In this document: positions 5,834 through 11,167 of the stretch, in pieces
Numbering within the stretch: position 1 is the stretch's first letter
Layout: the number at the start of each line of letters is the position of its first letter
Source of the DNA: Bacillota bacterium
GTDB taxonomy: Bacteria; Bacillota; Clostridia; Lachnospirales; Lachnospiraceae
Direction of reading: 5' to 3'
Assembly: GCA_023424235.1 (NCBI GenBank)
Contig: JAFAEB010000098.1
Span: forward strand, 1-11,167
DNA length: 11,167 bases
The notes under the pieces: generated by a model
Database searches by the model: none
Seen by the model: only the letters and a program-made list of their open reading frames with translations
What the model was told of the DNA's origin: nothing
Made by a program: the position numbers and the translations under genes

Positions 5834-7357
5834 CTATAACGTTCGTCTCATTTTATCGCGATACTTTTTTGCTGTAAGACCAACGATTTTGCGAAACTTC
5901 TCATAGAAAAAATCGTCGTCCTTATAACCAACCATCTTAGATATCTGGTAGATTTTCATATCAGTATTTATTAAATACTCTTTTGCATGTTCGATTCTGA
6001 TTTCATCTAGTACCTGGTGAAACACTTTACCAGTAGCATTTTTAAAAATACGGCCAAAATATGTATTGCTATAATGAAACAGTTCTGCTACCTCAGCAAC
6101 TTTTAAATCACTACTATAATTCGATTCCATATATACAAGAATCTGCTCAACTAAAGAATCGCCTATATTTTTTGCAATTTCCTTTGCCAGCAATGTTGTA
6201 TAACTTATTCCTTTTTCTAGTAGTTTAGATAATGTTATCGAATGGTTAATAACAGCCCTTATATAATCAGCGGAATGAAAAGGTATCTGATAGGAATCAT
6301 ATTTTGTTTGAAGATCCCTTTGTAATAATAAAGTGTTTTGTATTACCATAGTTTTTATTTCTTGCTCTTTTAGTACAGATTGTCTTAAATAATCACCAAT
6401 TAGTAAAATAGTCTCTTTAATCTTTTCTATCGAACCAATTTGTATAAAATCACCTATTTGAATAAATAATGCATTTAGATCCACATCACTTCTATCCTTA
6501 AATATATCGATCGTTATGACCCCTTGTTCCCAATAAATAAATTGATATTCCTGAAGAAGAACCGCACATTCCATTGAATAATGAAGATCCGAAATATTAC
6601 TAATATTTTGGCCAACTGTAATAAAATAGTCTGTACCATAGAGCATTTTAAGTTTTTCATTGTTCTCCGAAAGCTTATGAGAAAATTCCTTATAATCTCG
6701 GTCTTCAGATACCAATGCAACTTTATTGTCAAAAGTAACAACAGTAACATTACGAATGTTATTTAGTAGTGTTTTGATCCTCATGTCCCAATTCAAGCTC
6801 ATTCCAATATAAAATTCCTTACTTTGTACCACTGCGACACAATAATTTCTTGATTTAAATAATTGCTTTAGTAAATCATAATTTAAAACCATGGATTGAT
6901 TTGATACAAATAGAAGACTTCGCAAACATTCCATCTTATCATTTTTGATTGTCTTATTCTTCAAATTCATCAACATTCTTTTTTGCTCAATGTGCGGTAA
7001 TGTCTTCATTATGATATCAAGTAATTTTGTTTCATCAACCGGTTTTAAAATGTAATTTACAACACCTAATTCCATTGCTTTTCTTGCATACTCAAATTCT
7101 GCAAATCCAGTTAAAATGATAAATAAAATATCCTGATTGAATTCTTTTACTCTTTGTATGAGATCAATACCATTCATTCCAGGCATCTTAAGATCAATTA
7201 ATGCTAAGTCTGGCATTAACTCAATGATTTTTTTCAAACCTTCTTCTCCATCCTCAGCCTCACCACAGATCTCAATCTCATACTTTTCCCAGGCAATAAT
7301 CTTTTTAATGCCACAAATTACCATCGGTTCATCATCGATAATCATCATTCGATACAT
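5834..7357 (-). CDS. YesN-like response regulator with REC and AraC-type DNA-binding domains
   Basis: This is the cytoplasmic output half of a two-component system, 507 residues. The receiver domain spans about 1-120, with acidic pocket D8/D9, phospho-acceptor Asp55 (LIDLKMPGMNG), Thr83 and Lys105 (LKPVD). A long central region (about 130-395) of no recognised motif is typical of this YesN-like family. The C-terminal AraC domain spans about 400-505, with helix-turn-helix segments near 419-440 (VAEVAELFHYSNTYFGRIFK) and 468-491 (ISKMVGYKDDDFFYEKFRK). All receiver residues needed for phosphorylation are present. The ATG at 7355-7357 has AAGGAG (7367-7372) 9 nt upstream, and the gene starts 17 nt after the kinase stop, so both share one transcript. 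Such pairs usually control nearby sugar ABC transporters or glycoside hydrolases; the exact regulon is inferred, not seen. Confidence 0.93.
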   Translation of the reverse strand: MYRMMIIDDEPMVICGIKKIIAWEKYEIEICGEAEDGEEGLKKIIELMPDLALIDLKMPGMNGIDLIQRVKEFNQDILFIILTGFAEFEYARKAMELGVVNYILKPVDETKLLDIIMKTLPHIEQKRMLMNLKNKTIKNDKMECLRSLLFVSNQSMVLNYDLLKQLFKSRNYCVAVVQSKEFYIGMSLNWDMRIKTLLNNIRNVTVVTFDNKVALVSEDRDYKEFSHKLSENNEKLKMLYGTDYFITVGQNISNISDLHYSMECAVLLQEYQFIYWEQGVITIDIFKDRSDVDLNALFIQIGDFIQIGSIEKIKETILLIGDYLRQSVLKEQEIKTMVIQNTLLLQRDLQTKYDSYQIPFHSADYIRAVINHSITLSKLLEKGISYTTLLAKEIAKNIGDSLVEQILVYMESNYSSDLKVAEVAELFHYSNTYFGRIFKNATGKVFHQVLDEIRIEHAKEYLINTDMKIYQISKMVGYKDDDFFYEKFRKIVGLTAKKYRDKMRRTL

Positions 7358-7374
7358 AACGTAACACTCCTTGT

Positions 7375-9159
7375 TTATGATAGATATGGAATTTTTATTG
7401 TAACCGTAGTAAACTTGTTTTCTATACTATCTATTTCAATTCCGTATTCATCCCCATAAAAGAGTTTTATCCGTTGATTTACGTTTACTAAGCCAATCTG
7501 TGTACGATCCAGACAATTAAAATCACTTATCTGAGCTCTTACATCCTCTAAATCCTTTTCATTCATACCTGAGCCATTATCATATACACGAATAATGCAG
7601 CAGGAATCCTTAAACAGTACATTAATTACGATGACTCCACCACCACGCTTCATTTCCAGTCCATGAATTACAGCATTTTCAACGATTGGTTGTAGTAATA
7701 AAGGTAATATCTTATATTGCCTTAGTTTTTCGTTACAAGTAATCTTATAGTGAATTCGATTTATAAATCGATGCTGTTGAATCTTCATATAACACTCTAC
7801 TAATTCTATTTCTTCACTGATCGTCAATATTTCACTCGACGCATGCACATTCCGTCGTAGAATTTGAACTAACATCTTAGTTATCTCTTCTATCTCATAT
7901 TGACCACTGATTACTGCTCTCATTCGAATCGTCTCTAATGTATTATATAAAAAATGAGGATTGATTTGACTTGCAAGCATTTTAAATTCAACTTCTTTTT
8001 GTCTTTGAAGTAATTTTTCCTTATTAATATCTTCTGCATAAGAGAATTCTAAGAGCTCTTTCATCTGCTGTACCATACTGTTTAGATCTTGATATAACAA
8101 ACTGATCTCATCTTTGCCACCTATGCTCTCCGGTAAATTAAAATTACCATTTGCTGCTTCATGCATTTCATAACGAAAACGTTTCATCTGATGGCTGTAT
8201 AAACTGGCAAATGCAATTATTAAAACTAATACCACAAGAAAAACAATGAGTATCACTTGTATGCTCTGCATTCTCTTGCTATTAACAGTTTCTAAAATTT
8301 TTTCATAAGGTATGTATGATATGATCATTAACTGATCATCGGTATTTTTAACATTCATACGTATAACAGATACTAATGTTTTTTTATAATCATGATAAAC
8401 AACCTTACTAATATATGCACTCGTTTTGTCTTTTAAGATATCGTTAAGATTCCAATCTATCTCATTATATGAACCATGATTGGACGCTATCGTCTTGGAA
8501 TTCAACAAGATCTTAGTATCCCATTTTCGGTTTTTGATATTAGCATCCAACTTATCTGGATTCAAGCTAATATCTAGAATTCCTACAACACTTCCGTCTT
8601 CCTTTTTTACTTCACGATTTAAACAAAGAAAATTACTCTGATACAAATCGACATAATGATAATTCCAATCAGCCTTTCCATTTGCCTTCTTAGCATTTTG
8701 ATACCACTCACGATACTTCATCATATCTTCATTGGCATAATGAAAATATGAGTTTTCTCGAATCGTTGGATTGTTCATATAGATTGATATCATTGCAATC
8801 TCATTACGATAGGGATACATATTATCCCTAAATTTGGTGAAATTTGAATAATCTTCATAGATTTCTTGATCATTGGTATAAATAGAGCTCGATATTGCTT
8901 CTAGATCTTTATCATAAAAAAGGCTAGATGAAACCATTTCTATTGCTGCAAGACACTCCTTAATTTCATTTGAAATCAAGTACAGTTCTTCCTGTTCTGA
9001 TTGTTTGACTTCCCTTAACAATTCCTTTTTCATCTCATGAAAAAGGAAGCTTGTTACTAGCAGCATTGGAATTAGACCACCAGTAAGATAGATAAGAAAC
9101 ATCATCATTCCTGCATTCGGAAGACGAATGGATCTAAAAAATCTCTTAAGCGCTTTCAA
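7375..9159 (-). CDS. YesM-like membrane sensor histidine kinase
   Basis: This is an inner-membrane sensor of 594 residues. Membrane segment 1 is at about 19-41, the extracellular sensing domain (Cache-like by position) at about 42-298, membrane segment 2 at about 299-320, a HAMP-like linker at about 321-375, and a helical stretch leads into the His_kinase domain. The phospho-accepting His402 lies in QINPHFLYNTLE, the hallmark of this LytS/YesM class. The ATPase domain shows the N-box QPIVENAVIHG (490-500), the G1 box DNGSG (527-531) and GLVNVNQRI (556-564). The chosen start is TTG (9157-9159), because it keeps the basic stretch KRFFRSIR before the first membrane helix. Its ribosome binding site is weak (GGGAT). 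A run of three ATG codons at residues 18-20, just after GCAGGA, is an alternative that would drop that stretch. It pairs with the downstream regulator and probably senses an extracellular sugar or binding protein. Confidence 0.92.
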   Translation of the reverse strand: MKALKRFFRSIRLPNAGMMMFLIYLTGGLIPMLLVTSFLFHEMKKELLREVKQSEQEELYLISNEIKECLAAIEMVSSSLFYDKDLEAISSSIYTNDQEIYEDYSNFTKFRDNMYPYRNEIAMISIYMNNPTIRENSYFHYANEDMMKYREWYQNAKKANGKADWNYHYVDLYQSNFLCLNREVKKEDGSVVGILDISLNPDKLDANIKNRKWDTKILLNSKTIASNHGSYNEIDWNLNDILKDKTSAYISKVVYHDYKKTLVSVIRMNVKNTDDQLMIISYIPYEKILETVNSKRMQSIQVILIVFLVVLVLIIAFASLYSHQMKRFRYEMHEAANGNFNLPESIGGKDEISLLYQDLNSMVQQMKELLEFSYAEDINKEKLLQRQKEVEFKMLASQINPHFLYNTLETIRMRAVISGQYEIEEITKMLVQILRRNVHASSEILTISEEIELVECYMKIQQHRFINRIHYKITCNEKLRQYKILPLLLQPIVENAVIHGLEMKRGGGVIVINVLFKDSCCIIRVYDNGSGMNEKDLEDVRAQISDFNCLDRTQIGLVNVNQRIKLFYGDEYGIEIDSIENKFTTVTIKIPYLS

Positions 9160-9174
9160 ATTATCCCGTTGCCA

Positions 9175-9194
9175 AAACTTTATAAAACTTTATA
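9175..9194. repeat. Tandem duplicated 10-mer upstream of the kinase gene
   Basis: AAACTTTATA occurs twice in direct tandem (9175-9184 and 9185-9194), 16-35 bp before the TTG start of the kinase. On the - strand each copy gives a -10-like TATAAA. It may mark the kinase promoter, but no good -35 is evident. Confidence 0.4.
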
Positions 9195-9276
9195 AGTCTT
9201 GTTTAATTCCCTATTCTTTGTGTCCTGTTTCGGATAAAACCTACTCTAGTTTGATATAACACTCCAAGGGCTTAAC

Positions 9277-9430
9277 TTCGGATACAACGCATCCTACACC
9301 TCATACATAACTGTTTACATAGTTATGCTGAATATCTGCTCAGATTTACAGCTGCATTGATATCTCTATCAATGATACAGCCACACTCCTCACAATTATA
9401 ACTTCTCTCTGATAATGATAGCTTAGCCTT
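9277..9430 (-). ncRNA. Candidate omega (reRNA) guide RNA of TnpB, position approximate
   Basis: TnpB proteins generally use an RNA derived from the 3' end of their gene and the right end of the element. Here the - strand past the tnpB stop shows two stems: CATAACT/AGTTATG (9306-9312 with 9321-9327) and GGATGC/GTATCC with a 3-nt loop (9280-9294, one G-U pair). The second would be the scaffold end, with the guide reading into flanking DNA. The stems are visible; the RNA itself is inferred from the family. Confidence 0.35.
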
Positions 9431-10438
9431 AATATGACCACACTCACTACAAGTCTTTGATGATGGATAAAACCTATCGGCTTCCACAAACTTTATACCA
9501 TTAAAGTCACATTTATACTTCATCTGTCTTTTAAATTCATATAAACATTGCTGTGCTATAGCTTTTGATAGATGTTTATTACGCATCATTCCCTTGATAT
9601 TTAGTGTTTCCATTACTACTCTCGATGGCTTGGTTTTCACTATCTTTGTAGTTGCTTGGTGTATATGATTGTTCCTGATATTAGATAGTTTTCTATGAAT
9701 TAATCTAATCAGCTTTTCAAGTTTTAGTATATTTCTTGTTTTGACGAACTTTCTCCCTTCTTTATTTTTTGTGTATTTATTAGATACCTTACGCTGTAAC
9801 CTATGTAGCCTTTTTTCAAGTTTCTTTACAACTCTTGTTTTATTAATATTCTTAAATATCATTTCGTTTGAACATATAGCTAGGTCTTTTATACCAACGT
9901 CTATTCCTACGCTCTCACCTGATAAATCTACTGTTGGTTTAATTTTTTCTATTCCGACAGATATATACCAATACTTCCCGTCAAAACTTACTCTTGGGTT
10001 TGTATAGTTCCTATCCACTGGAATTGCGTTCTTTACTATCTTAACTCTACCTATCTTCTCTATTGATACAGAGTTTTCTTGGACATTCAACCTATCATAT
10101 CTAGCATAGAAAGTTGGTTTTGACTTCTTTCTACTTTTGAATTTAGGTTTATTAGCTAATTTATTAAAGAACTTCTTGTAAGCTTCACAAGCATCTTTTA
10201 CTGACTGCTTCGCTACTTCACCAGATACTTCATTTAACCAATAAAACTCTCTTTGCTTTAACTTGGTTAGTTCTTTTCTCAACACATTATCTGATATGAA
10301 CTTTCCACCGTTTTTATGATTTTCTTCTTGTCTTGCTAGGGTCCAGTTATAAACGAACCTTGATGTACCTACTGACTTCCATAGCTTTTGCTCTTGTTCT
10401 TTGGTTGGAAACAACCTAACCATCATCCCCAATATCAT
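9323..10438 (-). CDS. tnpB: TnpB, RNA-guided transposon-associated nuclease (IS605 OrfB family)
   Basis: TnpB is the RNA-guided DNA nuclease of IS200/IS605 and IS607 elements, which helps retain the element by cutting empty sites; it is not needed for the transposition chemistry. From the ATG at 10436-10438 the protein has 371 residues, full length for the family. The N-terminus MILGMMVRLFPTKEQEQKL matches the usual start of clostridial TnpB. The RuvC catalytic triad is intact: Asp180 (GIDVGIKDLA), Glu277 (VVMETLNIKG) and Asp359 (DRDINAAVNL). The zinc-finger cysteines C330, C333, C349 and C352 are present. A TTG two codons earlier (10442-10444) is a possible but less typical start. AAGGAG lies 10 nt before the ATG, inside the tnpA remnant. 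It appears active, unlike the nuclease-dead TldR repressors derived from this family. Confidence 0.93.
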   Translation of the reverse strand: MILGMMVRLFPTKEQEQKLWKSVGTSRFVYNWTLARQEENHKNGGKFISDNVLRKELTKLKQREFYWLNEVSGEVAKQSVKDACEAYKKFFNKLANKPKFKSRKKSKPTFYARYDRLNVQENSVSIEKIGRVKIVKNAIPVDRNYTNPRVSFDGKYWYISVGIEKIKPTVDLSGESVGIDVGIKDLAICSNEMIFKNINKTRVVKKLEKRLHRLQRKVSNKYTKNKEGRKFVKTRNILKLEKLIRLIHRKLSNIRNNHIHQATTKIVKTKPSRVVMETLNIKGMMRNKHLSKAIAQQCLYEFKRQMKYKCDFNGIKFVEADRFYPSSKTCSECGHIKAKLSLSERSYNCEECGCIIDRDINAAVNLSRYSA

Positions 10439-10638
10439 CTCCAAACAACTCCTTAATCATTTTCTTTGCCTTGTTAGCTCTTTTACCTTGTAACCTATAA
10501 CTAGATGCAGTAACAATTTGAATTAAATCCTCTACTACTCTTGTTCTTCTGTCTTTTCTGTATTGTCTATAATTTCAATGTAGTTCCGTATTTATTGCAC
10601 ATAATTCCTACCCGTTTCACAAAGTGACTTACTGGTAT
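10416..10638 (-). pseudogene. Remnant of IS607-type serine recombinase gene (tnpA), frameshifted and 5'-truncated
   Basis: The - strand carries the C-terminal part of a resolvase-type recombinase in three frames. They read: VKRVGIMCNKYGTT (within 10579-10638); NYIEIIDNTEKTEEQE (10538-10585); VVEDLIQIVTASSYRLQGK and onward (10416-10538), ending in TAG. The joined reading, ...CNKYGTT-IEIIDNTEKTEEQE-VVEDLIQIVT..., follows the known C-terminal pattern of clostridial IS607 TnpA. At least two frame breaks (near 10580 and 10538) and loss of the catalytic N-terminal serine domain make it non-functional. Its last 23 bp overlap the tnpB start, the normal arrangement for IS607. The element therefore cannot move by its own recombinase. 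Confidence 0.65.
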
Positions 10639-10696
10639 TTTCTACTATTTTCTATTTTACTCCAAATGTAATAAAAAAACAATATGCGGTAATAAA

Positions 10697-11167
10697 TTAT
10701 CCTTGAAAACAACGTATAAATTGTCCTTCTCTCACTTCTTTTGCTTCTGGGAAAGTCATGGCACACTCAGGTTTTGATACTGGACAACGGCTTCTGAATG
10801 GACATCCTTTACTCTCTGGAGTCCAAACAGTAACCTCTGATTCTTCCGTTCTTATTACCGGTAGTTCTACTGGTCCATCACGTTCTGGATCTGGCGCTGC
10901 TGTGATCAATAACTTCGTATATGGATGATGAGGCTCAAGAATTACTTTATCAACTTCTCCCCATTCTACCATATGTCCAGCATACAATACGATAATTCGA
11001 TCAGCAAAATAACGCGCTGTAGCGATATCATGTGTGATATAGATAAAAGACTTATTCATTTTTTTCTTCATATCATTCATTAAATTCAAAACACCAAGAC
11101 GAATCGATACATCTAACATGGATGTTGGTTCATCTGCAAAAATAACATTAGCACCTACTGCTAAGAT
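10697..11167 (-). CDS. Opp/Dpp-type ABC transporter ATP-binding protein, C-terminal part, cut by window edge
   Basis: This is the cytoplasmic ATPase subunit of a binding-protein-dependent importer for peptides or, in many clostridia and Thermotogae, plant oligosaccharides. The frame is open to the last base, giving 156 residues of about 320-330. The visible part starts just before the Walker B motif VIFADEPTSMLD. The H-loop ITHD follows about 30 residues later, then DRIIVLYAGHMVEWGE and the oligopeptide-type C-terminal domain with HPYT and the cysteine cluster CPFRSRCPVSKPEC. The SMLDVSIR form resembles the second ATPase of such systems (OppF/DppF side). The ATG at 11117-11119 is internal (inside the D-loop region), not the start. 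The Walker A and signature motifs lie outside the window. It is the last gene of its operon here, followed by the IS607-type element. The substrate is not determinable. Confidence 0.9.
   Translation of the reverse strand: MLAVGANVIFADEPTSMLDVSIRLGVLNLMNDMKKKMNKSFIYITHDIATARYFADRIIVLYAGHMVEWGEVDKVILEPHHPYTKLLITAAPDPERDGPVELPVIRTEESEVTVWTPESKGCPFRSRCPVSKPECAMTFPEAKEVREGQFIRCFQG

Larger units (their letters stand above)
9270..10640 (-). mobile_element. IS607-type insertion element with intact tnpB and degraded tnpA
   Basis: An intact TnpB gene is preceded by, and overlaps, the end of a broken serine-recombinase gene, the orfA-orfB order of IS607-type elements. No terminal inverted repeats are apparent, as expected for this class, so the limits given are approximate: the right end is placed after the small hairpin 9280-9294 and the left end at the last recognisable tnpA codons. 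The recombinase N-terminus and the left end appear lost. The element lies between an ABC transporter gene and the sensor kinase gene. Confidence 0.65.

Noticed and set aside
6514..6766. Overlapping open frames on both strands inside the response regulator gene
   Set aside because: Both are low-complexity products of AT-rich sequence within a well-supported gene with clear domains on either side.
9741..10007. 88-codon open frame on the + strand opposite tnpB
   Set aside because: It is antisense to a conserved part of TnpB, with no ribosome binding site or recognisable domain.
10668..10696. T-run (- strand) and repeated GTAATAAA downstream of the ABC ATPase gene as a terminator
   Set aside because: Seven T are present, but I find no stable stem before them. 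The direct repeats (10668-10675 and 10689-10696) are short and AT-only.
1..11167. CRISPR arrays, tRNA or rRNA genes
   Set aside because: No regularly spaced repeat series, tRNA-like cloverleaf or rRNA sequence was seen on either strand by eye.

Overview
The window looks like chromosomal DNA from a low-GC, plant-polysaccharide-degrading Firmicute, most likely a Lachnospiraceae/Lachnoclostridium-type clostridium. The reasons are the strong AT bias, the AGGAGG-type ribosome binding sites, a YesM/YesN-type sensor pair, an intracellular GH10 xylanase, a GPH sugar symporter and an Opp-type ATPase with an oligopeptide/oligosaccharide C-terminal domain. The assignment rests on gene content and style only.

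Layout. (1) 1-876 (-) is the N-terminal 292 residues of a GPH-family sugar:cation symporter, cut by the window edge. It is divergent from an AraC-family regulator at 1010-2227 (+). A perfect 10-bp inverted repeat lies directly upstream of the symporter's ribosome binding site. (2) 2228-2545 is a convergent intergenic stretch with a strong bidirectional terminator and a possible gene relic. (3) 2546-5417 (-) holds, in transcription order, an aldo/keto reductase (YdhF type), an FMN reductase-like flavoprotein and a cytoplasmic GH10 xylanase. The first two are tightly coupled. They are preceded by a textbook MerR-type promoter: TTGACT and TATAGT separated by 19 bp, with a 20-bp perfect palindrome across the spacer. 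(4) 5834-9159 (-) is a two-gene operon: a YesM-like histidine kinase, then a YesN-like response regulator, followed by a long-loop hairpin terminator. (5) About 9270-10640 is an IS607-type element with an intact tnpB and only a frameshifted C-terminal remnant of the serine recombinase gene tnpA. (6) 10697-11167 (-) is the C-terminal part of an Opp/Dpp-type ABC transporter ATPase, cut by the window edge.

How it may work together (inference). The two-component system and the AraC regulator probably sense extracellular or imported plant sugars. The GPH symporter and the ABC system would import oligosaccharides, which the leaderless GH10 enzyme would cleave in the cytoplasm. The aldo/keto reductase and flavoprotein carry a carbonyl/electrophile-stress type control site, so they may be a detoxification unit that happens to sit ahead of the xylanase gene.

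The most notable non-coding signal is the AdhR/NmlR-like operator at 5528-5547, with no intact MerR gene in the window. No clearly new multi-gene system is visible.
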